From the NCBI GenBank assembly GCA_036346225.1, contig JARFIW010001089.1, positions 1,116,001-1,180,000 of the forward strand: a stretch of DNA of 64,000 nucleotides. The letters run 5' to 3'. Numbering within the stretch: the first letter of the stretch is position 1; each line of letters starts with the position of its first letter. A model generated the notes under the pieces. The model had not been told where the DNA came from. It did no database searches and saw only the letters and a program-made list of their open reading frames with translations. This document shows, piece by piece, positions 30,816-40,597 of the stretch. Origin of the DNA: Platerodrilus igneus. Taxonomy: Eukaryota; Arthropoda; Insecta; Coleoptera; Lycidae. The translations under genes were made by a program, and so were the position numbers.

Positions 30816-32180
30816 ATGTCGTCACTTACAAACCAACGCTCATTTGCGTGCTTTTTATGTGCATATTCTGCATCTTTTAAAAGTACGCTTATAATGCATA
30901 TGCGGTCCCATACCAACGAACGTCCATTCGCATGCAATTTATGTACTTATACTGCATCGTCTAAGACTCCATTGAAAATTCATGTGCAGTCCCATACAAA
31001 CGACCGTCCATTCGCATGCAATTTATGTAAATATGCTGCATCTCGTAATGGTAACTTGAAGGTTCACATGCGCTCTCATACATACGAACGTCCATTCGCA
31101 TGCAATTTATGTAATTATTCTGCATCTCAGGAAAATCATTTGAAAAGACATATGCGGTCCCATTCCAACGAACGTCCATACGCATGCAATTTATGTAATT
31201 ATTCTGCATCTTGTAATGGTAACTTGAAGGTTCACATGCGCTCTCATACAAACGAACGTCCATTCGCATGCAATTTATGTACTTTTACAGCATCTTCTAA
31301 GAGTTCCTTGAAAATTCATGTGCGCTCCCATACAAACGAACGTCCATTTGCATGCAATTTATGTGATTATGCTGCATCTGGTAATGGTAACTTGAAAAGA
31401 CATATGCGCTCCCATACAAACGAACGTCCATTCGCATGCAATTTATGTAATTATTCTGCATATCAGGTAAGTAACTTGAAAAAACACATACTGTCTCATA
31501 CAAACGAACGTCCATTCGCATGCAATTTATGTACTTTTACAGCATTTTCTAAGAGTTCCTATAAAACTCATGTGCGCTCCCATACAAACGAACGTCCATA
31601 CGCATGCAATTTATGTAATTATTCTGCATCTCAGGTAAGTAACTTGAAAAAACACATGCGGTCCCATAAAAACGAACGTCCATTCGCATGCAATTTATGT
31701 AATTATTCTGCATCTCGTAATGATAGCTTGAAAAGACACATGCGCTCCCATACAAACGAACGTCCATTTTCATGCAATTTATGTAATTATGCTGCATCTC
31801 GTAATGGTAACTTGAAGGTTCACATGCGCTCCCATACAAACGAACGTCCGTTCGCATGCAATTTATGTACTTTTACAGCATCTTCTAAGAGTTCCTTAAA
31901 AATTCATGTGCGCTCCCATACAAACGAACGTCCATACGCATGCGATTTATGTAATTATTCTGCATCTCGTAATGGTAACTTGAAGGTTCACATGCGCTCC
32001 CATACAAACGAACGTCCATTCGCATGCAATTTATGTAATTATTCTGCATCTCAGGAAAATAATTTGAAAAGACATATGCGGTCCCATACCAACGAACGTC
32101 CATACGCATGCAATTTATGTAATTATTGTGCATTTCGTAAAAGTAGCTTGAAAAGACATACGCGGTCCCATACTAACTAA
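30816..32180 (+). CDS. C2H2 zinc-finger protein, 16 tandem fingers
   Basis: Single open frame of 454 residues starting MSSLTNQRSF. It consists of 16 C2H2 fingers of 28 residues each (CX2CX12HX3H) joined by TNERPFAC linkers, a variant of the TGEKPF linker that marks DNA-binding arrays. No KRAB, SCAN, ZAD or BTB domain is encoded in this exon; an upstream exon is possible. Finger cores fall into three recurring types (TASSKSSLKIHV, SASRNGNLKVHM, SASQENNLKRHM) that recur in blocks, so the array grew by segmental duplication and may be homogenised. Helix positions differ between types, implying sequence-specific nuclear DNA binding. Degenerate fingers follow the stop. Target and function unknown. 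The six opposite-strand frames are by-products of the 84-bp repeat. Confidence 0.85.
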   Translation: MSSLTNQRSFACFLCAYSASFKSTLIMHMRSHTNERPFACNLCTYTASSKTPLKIHVQSHTNDRPFACNLCKYAASRNGNLKVHMRSHTYERPFACNLCNYSASQENHLKRHMRSHSNERPYACNLCNYSASCNGNLKVHMRSHTNERPFACNLCTFTASSKSSLKIHVRSHTNERPFACNLCDYAASGNGNLKRHMRSHTNERPFACNLCNYSAYQVSNLKKHILSHTNERPFACNLCTFTAFSKSSYKTHVRSHTNERPYACNLCNYSASQVSNLKKHMRSHKNERPFACNLCNYSASRNDSLKRHMRSHTNERPFSCNLCNYAASRNGNLKVHMRSHTNERPFACNLCTFTASSKSSLKIHVRSHTNERPYACDLCNYSASRNGNLKVHMRSHTNERPFACNLCNYSASQENNLKRHMRSHTNERPYACNLCNYCAFRKSSLKRHTRSHTN

Positions 32181-32307
32181 CGTTTTTTCACATGCTATTC
32201 CTGTAATTATTCACAACTTCATAAGTCATTCGAAAGTTTGGCGATTTCATGCTGAGATATGTCAATTTGTATACATCCTAATGAATTTCTGTTTGCATGC
32301 TTTTTAT
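32181..32307 (+). pseudogene. Decayed C2H2 fingers, left of solo LTR
   Basis: After the TAA, conceptual translation still gives TCYSCNYSQLHKSFE and FLFACFL, remnants of two finger modules with missing histidines. Interrupted at 32307 by a solo LTR. Confidence 0.65.
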
Positions 32308-32832
32308 TGTAGCGGGCTACTACTACCGCGTTTCACTAATTTAAAACAAGTAATAACAAGAGTCTTTGTTACGACTCACAAGTCTAATTAACAGTATATG
32401 CCTTATTTATAGATGTTTTCAGTCCAATTAACAATGAAGCACTATTACACTAATGAATTTACAAGTACTAATATCTTCTTAAACTCATTTCTTTACCATA
32501 GGTACATTAACAACACTAACACAACTATTTATTTATTACACTTTGTCTATTTATGTATTCTACAAGCTGCATGTACATTGGACACGTGCACTTAACATTC
32601 ATGTTTACGCTTGGTCTTCCAAAAGCTCAACTATATAACTACACGATATAATTTATGTTCGACATTCTGATATAGACTAACTCTGTACTTCCTCATCGGG
32701 CTTATTTATATCGTGAATTAAGAAAGATGACTCATCCTCTAGTAATTGCTAGAATCTTCCCGGTCTATGGAGAATATACAGTGCTTGCGACGCTTGTATG
32801 TTTGACGGGTTGCCTAATAGTAGCTCCCAACA
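32308..32832 (-). repeat. Solo LTR of the Gypsy-2 family
   Basis: 525 bases, TGTAGCGGGCTACTACTACC ... TAGCTCCCAACA (plus), the minus orientation of the Gypsy-2 LTR. Flanked by a perfect 4-bp duplication TTAT (32304-32307 and 32833-32836), so it is a genuine insertion later reduced by LTR-LTR recombination. Confidence 0.93.
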
Positions 32833-32836
32833 TTAT

Positions 32837-33350
32837 GTTGGTATTGTGCATATAAAAATAGTAGTGAACCTTTATTTTGTGCAATTAATGTGATTAAACA
32901 TAAAAAGTGTGTATAAAAATATTTGTGGTTGCATGCTGACGAGTTTCAATTTTATGTATTAGTTTTTGTGTATTCTGTATAAATCCCAAAATGCTTTAAT
33001 CCTTTATCTCCTTACATACTAACAAACGCCAATTGTAAATTTTTTTATGTAACTGTGGTTCATCACAAATAGATCATGTAGAAATGGGAATGCGATTTGT
33101 GTGATTTTTCCTTATCACAAAGGTAATTTAGAAAGCTGGTACATACTAACGAAAATCATATGGTATGTATTGTGTGTGGCTATTGTGCATTACAAAAAGT
33201 TTATTTGCAAATACTTATACAATCACATACTAAGGAATACCAATTTGTTAGCAATATTTTGTAAGGAACTTAAGAACACGTGTATGTTTCCATACTTACA
33301 AACGCCCATTTACGTATAATTTCTGTAATTATTCTATATCATAATATGAT
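32837..33350 (+). pseudogene. Decayed C2H2 fingers, right of solo LTR
   Basis: 33078-33330 translates over several frames to WECDLCDFSL, SHTKEYQF and a last RPFTYNFCNYSIS-like module. These are eroded relatives of the fingers at 30816-32180 and probably the original 3' continuation of that array before the LTR arrived. 32840-33070 has no recognisable signal. Confidence 0.6.
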
Positions 33351-33654
33351 GTTCTATGTGTTCTACGGTTTTTGCTAGTGTTAGGACTTTGTCGCTTGCT
33401 GTATCTAGATAAGTAGATAAGAACTGTAAATCAAATTTTTCTAGATGTTACAGAAAGTTTAGAGTTTGTAAATTAGTAGTAAGCAGTTTAGTTATAATTA
33501 TACCTTGCTTTATAGACATAACATAAATATTTAAAAGATTTAGACAGTAATACAATGTATATCTTGCTTATAAAATTTGTCAACGGTTTACCTTGTATTG
33601 CGCAAAGAAATTAAATAATTCTAACGTAAGGTTTTTATGTGTTATTATCAAAAC

Positions 33655-33800
33655 GTTAGAAGCATGTGAGGTAAAGTCGATGAATTTACATTAAATATAT
33701 GAGATTGTGAATATGATGTGGTTGCGATAAGCGAAATATGGTTATCGGATGGAATAAAAAACAACAAATTTACATCCTGTGGGTTTTAGGTATGCTGGAT
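33655..33800 (+). pseudogene. LINE endonuclease fragment
   Basis: One frame reads EYDVVAISEIWLSDGIKNNK, the 'D.IAISE.WL' block of AP-like endonucleases of CR1/jockey-type LINEs. Only about 140 bases remain. 33351-33650 shows nothing. Confidence 0.65.
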
Positions 33801-33989
33801 GATCAATTAGACTTTTTTTTATTACTTGCATAAATTTTCGGATTTATTTATATTCTTCAGAGGTACTGCAAAATATATAAACGCATTTACAATAAATAAT
33901 TACATTCAAGATATATGTACTAAATTGAGCTTTAAAATATATGAAATGTTTTATAGCCCTGCCGGTGCGGTACGCGAGCCACTACAGTC

Positions 33990-34388
33990 TGTTTCGTATT
34001 AGTTAAAACTCAAACTATAGTGGATTTAAATTGTGCAGTGCGCTTGCGCCTCTTAAAATAAAACGCGTGCGAAAGTGGTTTTGTGACGTTTATCGAGGAC
34101 TCTTCTTTCGACCTAGTAACGGGACGGTTGTGCGAAACAAGCTATGCAAACAATAAAGTATAGTGCTTGCAACAGTGCATTCAACTGACTCCCCCGGGGG
34201 CATTCCAGCAACATTGAAGAGGACCACACACCAAGGACAATATTGGTGAGTGAATTTATGCCTTCTGTCTGTTTGTTTTTTACATGCATACAACTTTCGC
34301 ATTTAAAGCTCGCGTTTTGTTCTACTTTGCATTACAGTCCACGATTAATAATACGCGCCAGCACATCTATCTAAGTTAATTAATTACA
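33990..34388 (+). repeat. BEL-1 5' LTR
   Basis: The well-matched core runs from TGGATTTAAATTGTGC (34021) to TTAATTACA (34388) and pairs with 40222-40591. ACAGTC precedes TG at 33990 and also follows the right LTR (40592-40597), suggesting the element starts at 33990, although the outer 31 bases do not align with the right LTR. Confidence 0.8.
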
Positions 34389-35012
34389 TTTGGTCCTTCT
34401 TCGCGTGATAGAACCGTCCATGGTTATTAAATTAATTCATTTCGTTTTAGCTTGTATGTATGTAAAACTTCGATTAGCAATATTCGCATCATATTTCTAT
34501 TTACTTATATATAAAAAATTCGATACACTAAAGTCTATTAATTAGAAATCATTATTTGATTATAGATATATTACGATTTAGCAATAGTTTAGTTAGAGAG
34601 CATTATTAATCATTTTACAGATCTAGTTAAATAGTTCGTATAGAAAACCTGTTGCCAATGTTGGATTCAAAGTTGTTCTATTGTAAAATGTTGTATACTT
34701 ATCTAGTAGGTCACTCCTTTTGGCTTATGTACAGCTGCAAACAACATTCCAGTTTTATCGTATACCTACCTGCATGTTTAAGGGTTTATAACCACTAAAT
34801 ATTTTAACTATATTTCTTGTTTGAATGACTAAACCCTTAGGGCATTGTATAAACCTTCTTGTTAAGAGTTGTCAGGTCGTTTAAAATACAATAGGAAGCT
34901 TTAACTACTCATTTCGCATTTTACTTTACAAATCGGGTAATGACTTTATTGGATCATTTTCGGTGATATAATTTATAACAAGATTATTGTCGGTTGTTGT
35001 TAATTGAAATAA

Positions 35013-37927
35013 TTGTCGTTTGTTTCTTCATACAAAATGCCTGACACAAATACCTCTGTAACTTTATTAAAGCTCTACGCTGCTAGGATTCATGAAATCT
35101 TCGAACTTTCTGAAAAGGCACAATACAATGATTCAGTACACAAGTTATTTAAATTGAAGTGTCGAATAGTGGAATCTCTCTACAAGGATTTTACTGAAAA
35201 ATATGTTTCTGTATTTGTAAACACAGAACCAGAATTGCAACCAGCTTTAGAGAATTTGTGTCGAAACGTAGATGACGAATATTATTCTATTCTTTTGATA
35301 GAGCAAGAGATATTTTTACACCTAGAGTAAAATTACCAAAAATTACTCTACCACGTTTTGATAATGACCCAAAAAACTTTAAGACTTTCAAGGATATGTT
35401 TGATGTTTTGATAGATAAACAACCGCATTTAACGGACATTGAAAAGCATTCCTACCTTCTTTCAAGCTTGTCGGGTGAATCATTGACATTGTTGCGGTCT
35501 ATTCCTCTTTCTCATGAAAATTACAAATTAGCATATGACACTTTATGTTCTAGATATAATAATAAACGTTTTTTGGCTAATCACCATTGGGGTTTAATAA
35601 AAAACTACCCGCCTATGCATGCGGAAAACGTAAAACAACTTCGAAATTTAATTGACTGTTTCACAGAAAACATATCGATTTTGGGATCATTACAATTTGA
35701 TGTTGAAAGTTGGGATTTCGTTCTTGTAGATCTTTTATTATGTAAACTCGATGAGGAAACTCGTAAACGATTCGAATTGCATTTCAATTCTACTGATGTG
35801 CCTACATTCAATTGCGTCAAGGACTTTTTGTCAAAACAATGTGTAGCCTTAGAGAATCTTGTCTCAAGCAAACAACCGAAAGTGCTTAAAGGTACTATTA
35901 ATAAACAAGGTCTCGCTCGTTCGAATTCTGACTTGAAGCCTAGGACATTCTTAGCTGAGACTAACACTTCTCCTAAAAACAATTCGTTCTCCTGCATCCT
36001 TTGCAAGGGAAATCATGTATTGTATTCGTGCGAGCAATTTCTTAAATTGTCTTCACACAAGCGTCACGAGCAAGCCAAACATCTTCGGTTATGTTTGAAC
36101 TGTCTTCGACCAAATCATAACATGTCGTCTTGTCCGTCAAAGGTTTCGTGCAGAACTTGCAATAAAAATCATCATACATTGTTACATTTTGTGCCGTCGA
36201 TTGCTACGTCACCACCTTCTTCAACTCCAACTCGTGAAGAAAATTTGCAAACCAGTTCGTCTAATAATGCTACTTGTACTACAACAGTTGGGTCTGAGGC
36301 GACAACTTGTTTAGCTCTGCTACCCACGGTTTGTTTGGAAATTCTCGACAAGAGAAATCAACCTCAAATTATTCGTGCTCTAGTAGACACTGGGAGTCAA
36401 ATTTCATTTATTACGGAGTCTTGTCGTAAGTCTATTGGTATATCGTCTCGTCCTTCTTCGATTCCTATTTCTGGTTTGGGCCAGATTTCACACCAAACGT
36501 TAGGTGTGATATCTGGAACAATTCGTCCCATTCAGGAATATGATTCAGTCCCGACGGACAACAATTTGAAAATAAACTTAATGGTTTTGCCGTCTATTTG
36601 CGGTAATCTTCCAAACAAGTATATTCAATCGTATTGGTCTCATTTGGAAAACATAAAACTCGCAGATGAAAACTGGAAACATCCTTCTCTAGTACAAATG
36701 TTATTGGGCTCTGATGTTGCCAGTCGTATTTTGCTCGATGGGAAAATTGATGGCAAAGAAATTTCGCCTGTTGCTGTCAACATCATATTTGGTTACATGA
36801 TATTTGGTACTGTCGATCCCATCTCAACCAATGTTATTCATTCGTTCTTTGTATCTATCGATCCTTGTATGGATATTAATCTTAAACATTTTTGGGAGCT
36901 TGACGATATTCCATCGAAGAGTTTGTCGTCCCCGGAAGATGACCTTGCTCAACAATCTTTTGATAACTCGTTGCATCGGTTACCCAATGGTAGGTTCGGC
37001 GTGAGCCTTCCATTTAGAGAAAATGTTCGTGAGTTTCCGGACTCGAAATCTATTGCCATTAAACGTCTTTTGTCACTAGAGCGTCGTCTCGAAACTAATC
37101 CAGACTTGCGAAATTTGTATGTAGATTTCATGCGTGATTACGAAGCATCCGGTCACATGCCGCTTTTATCAACGCCTCCAGCTGACAATAATGCGTATTT
37201 TATTCCACACCATGCCGTGTTCAAACTAGAAAATAATAAACCAAAATTGAGAATTGTTTTTGATGCTTCGGCTCGAGCTTCGAATGGTATTTCATTGAAT
37301 GATACCTTACTCACTGGACCTAAGCTCCAGAATGATATTGTAAAAATACTTTTGGCATTTCGTATTCCCAAGTTCGTTTTTGTCTGTGACATAAAACAAA
37401 TGTACAGGCAAATATTGATATCAGAAACGGATCGTTCTTATCAAATGATACAATGGCGATGGAATCCTTCAGAACCAATTTCAACCTATCAGTTGAACAC
37501 AATTACATATGGAGTTTCATCCGCTCCTTTTCTCGCCATTCGCACTATCTTAAAACTTGCTGAACTAGGAGAAAATAGCTACCCATTGGCTGCTCATGCT
37601 TTGAGAAACAATTTGTATGTTGATGATGTATTGACTGGGTCGTCCACTCTCCAGGCAACTCATGAACTAAAACGTCAACTCATCGAACTACTACGTGCTG
37701 GCTGCTTCGAACTACGCAAATGGGCTAGCAACAGTCCATTACTGTTAGAAGATATTCCTACTGAGTATCAACAAGTAAAACCAAATGATCTTCAGCTTAC
37801 CATAAAAGTGCTTGGTCTTCAGTGGCACTCGATACCTGATAATTTTTCATTTGAAATGCAGCCTTTAGCAATCGTCTTTCCAAGCGGATTTTACTTTCGA
37901 CAGTTGCTAGGATTTACGATCCTCTAG
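35013..37927 (+). pseudogene. BEL-1 gag, protease and reverse transcriptase
   Basis: Likely start ATG at 35037 (MPDTNTSVTLLKLYAARIHE). The N-terminal frame ends at 35330; a 1-base shift around 35300 restores PKITLPRFDNDPKNFKTFKD and the long frame 35396-37927 follows. Order: DUF1759-type gag (SYLLSSLSGESLTLLRSIPL), Cys/His-rich region (CILCKGNHVLYSC ... CLNCLRPNHNMSSCPSKVSC), DUF1758-type aspartic protease (ALVDTGSQISFI), then Pao-type RT with KLRIVFDASA, first Asp in VCDIKQMYRQI, and YVDDVLTG. A second shift near 37870 breaks the RT-RNase H connection. It would be translated as one Gag-Pol polyprotein. Active-site residues are intact. Confidence 0.9.
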
Positions 37928-38405
37928 GATTTATTACACCAGTTACCTTTTTACTCAAACAACTCATTCAACAATTTTGGGTGCTGGGGTTGGATTGGGA
38001 TGATCCTCCTCCTGAATCTATTGTCATATTTTGGAAAAAATTTGTTGCTGAATTTTCATATATTGATTCAATTCAAATTCCTCGTTATATCCCTATTGAT
38101 GAAGCCTGTAGTATACAACTACATGGTTTTTGTGACGCGTCCGAGAAAGGATACTCGGCTATTGCATATTTTCGTTTAGTATTTCCGTCAGGAAAATATC
38201 TGTTCACTTTGTTATGGCTAGATCACAGGTCGCCCTTTGAAATGTCTTTCTATACCCAAGCTAGAACTATGTGCTACCGTACTTTTGTCTAAATTAGTTC
38301 ATTTTGTTAAAACTACTTATTCAAATGTAACCTTTGAAAAATCTGTTGTTACACTGATTCTTCTGTCGCGTTGACTTGGATTAAGTCACCTACCTATCGT
38401 TTAAA
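37890..38405 (+). pseudogene. BEL-1 RNase H region
   Basis: Continuation in shifted frames: ARIYDPLGFITPVTFLLKQL, then 37981-38292 with GLDWDDPPPESI and the RNase H block LHGFCDASEKGYSAIAY (catalytic Asp in FCDAS). Further shifts near 38200-38300, then ALTWIKSPTYR-like sequence before the integrase frame. Confidence 0.8.
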
Positions 38406-40181
38406 ATGTTTGTAGCTAACCGTGTTAGTTACATCCAAGAACGTATTTCTCCCGAACAGTGGAGTTACATTAGTTCTTCAAACAACCCATCTGATTGTGC
38501 TACCAGAGGTTTATTTCCTTCGGTATTGCCCGCGCATCCGCTATGGTGGGCAGGTCCTGAATTTTTGTCGTTGTCTGAAGAAAATTGGCCTTTGCCAAAA
38601 TTGTTCGTCCCTTCTCTGGAAGCATCTTCTGAGGAGAAACGCATTACTTTGATTGTTACCGTAGAATCAACTTGGCTGGAAGACTTATCAAACAAATTTT
38701 CGTCGTTACACAAAATTCAACGTATAGTCGCATATTGTCTGAGAATCTTTACTGTTAGAAAAGGTACTATCAATTCGCTATTTTTATCGTCGGTGGAGCT
38801 TCACACTGCTCTTATGGTTATTGCCAAGGTGGTCCAATTTAGTTCACTTAAAGTTGAAATCGAAGCCGTTCGTCAAGGTGAGCCTTTGCCTAAACATCTG
38901 CAACGTCTAGGCTTATTTCTTGATTCGAATGACATTTTAAGAGTAGGCGGGAGACTGATTCATTCCAGTCTTTCAGATTCCGCAAAACATCCAGCGGTAT
39001 TACCTAATAAACACCGTATAACAGATTTGTTAATTAAGCAAGTGCACACACAAAATTTATATTCGGGAGTAAACACAACGATGTACTTGCTTCAAGAACG
39101 ATTTTGGATCATCTCATCTCTTCGCGCAGTTCGTAGAATACTGTCTAAATGTTATCATTGTTATCGTCTTCGCGCTATTCCTGTCAGTCCAGTTATGGGT
39201 GAATTGCCTTCATTTCGTGTTTCTCAAGCCAAGGCCTTTAGTTCCGTCGGTATCGATTTTGCCGGCCCTTTTACGATTAACATGCATCGTGCAAGAGGCA
39301 CCAAGACTTGCAAGGCATATCTTTGTGTGATTGTTTGTTTCGCCACTAAGGCTCTTCATTTGGAAGTCGTATCAGACTTGTCGACTGATGCCTTTATCGC
39401 TTGCCTTCGTCGTTTTATTGCTCGTCGTGGTCGGTGTCAACACATTTTCAGCGACTGCGGCACAAATTTCGTCGGCGCTAGTCGCCAACTTTTAAAGGAT
39501 TTCCGACACTGTGCAGAATCGTTAGCCATTTCGTGGCATTTTAACCCCCCGTCTACCCCTCACTTCGGAGGTATTTGGGAAAGCGCCGTTAAATCGGTGA
39601 AAACTCACTTATTTCGTGTTGTTGGAAACCAAGTGCTCACGTACGAGGAGTTTCATACTTTAATCACTCAGATTGAAGCATTGTTGAATTCAAGACCCTT
39701 GTGCAGCATAAGTTCGGATCCCAATGATCTTTCGTCACTGACACCAGGTCACTTTCTAACTTTAAAACCCTTGACAGCACCGCCGGACCCAGACTTGTCT
39801 CATTTGAAAATCTCTAGACTCTCTCGTTGGCAGTTGATTCAAGCTATGCATAAAAGTTTTTGGGTTCGATGGCACAATGAGTATTTACACCAATTGTATC
39901 AACGTGGTCGGTGGTACAAGTCCAAGAGACTCGACGGCGTTGACATTGGTACTTTAGTGCTCATCAAAGAAGAGGTGTTCCTCCTTAAATTGGAAACTCG
40001 CCAGAATTGTAGAGCTTCATCCTGGAAGCGATGGAGTACCTCGTGTAGCCACCGTAAAAACTTCACGAGGGAATTTGAAAAGACCAATGGTCAAATTATG
40101 CCCATTGCCGTCTCAATAATAAATATTAATTATTTTAGTGTTCTTTATTATAGTTTCGTAAGCATTATTATATTTGTTTAG
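38406..40181 (+). pseudogene. BEL-1 integrase and C-terminal domain
   Basis: Open for 591 residues. It begins with the end of RNase H (SSNNPSDCATRGLFP). The integrase zinc domain follows (QVHTQNLYSGVN ... CYHCYRL); the second His expected in an LHGG-type block reads Tyr here, so zinc binding may be impaired. The core has SVGIDFAGPF, FSDCGTNFVG and FGGIWESAVK, so the DDE triad is complete. The last 150 residues (LTPGHFLTLKPL, LSRWQLIQAMHKSFWVRWHN, IGTLVLIKEE) match the Pao C-terminal domain; a shift near 40020 alters the very end, where PRVATVK is read in another frame. This is the longest intact pol segment in the window. Confidence 0.88.
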
Positions 40182-40221
40182 TTCTACATACATACAAGAC
40201 TCGGTCAAAGTTAAATTTTCG

Positions 40222-40591
40222 TGGATTTAAATTGTGCAGTGCGCTTGCGCCTCTTAAAATAAAACGCGTGCGAAAGTGGTTTTGTGACGTTTATCGAGGA
40301 CTCTTCTTTCGACATAGTAACGGGACGGTTGTGCGAAACAAGCTATGCAAACAAATAAAGTATAGTGCTTGCAACAGTGCATTCAACTGACTCCCCCGGG
40401 GGCATTCCAGCAACATTGAAGAGGACCACACACCAAGGACAATATTGGTGAGTGAATTTATGCCTTCTGTTTGTTTGTTTTTTACATGCATACAACTTTT
40501 GCATATAAAGCTCGCGTTTTGTTCTACTTCGCAACACAGTCCACGATTAATAAGACGCGCCAGCACATTTATCTAAGTTTAATTAATTACA
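40222..40591 (+). repeat. BEL-1 3' LTR
   Basis: 370 bases, matching 34021-34388 with few differences. Followed by ACAGTC. Confidence 0.9.
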
Positions 40592-40597
40592 ACAGTC

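Larger units (their letters stand above)
33990..40591 (+). mobile_element. BEL-1: BEL/Pao LTR retrotransposon
   Basis: LTRs of about 370-400 bases enclose gag with zinc-knuckle region, aspartic protease, RT with YVDD, RNase H, integrase and the C-terminal domain (DUF5641-like) in the BEL/Pao order. Candidate target duplication ACAGT(C). At least four frame breaks in the coding region. Confidence 0.9.

Noticed and set aside
30961..32133. Four minus-strand open frames of 74-102 residues with repeats like MRMDVRLYGSA
   Set aside because: They are exact shadows of the 84-bp finger repeat on the plus strand; the period and positions match, and no independent coding signal is seen.
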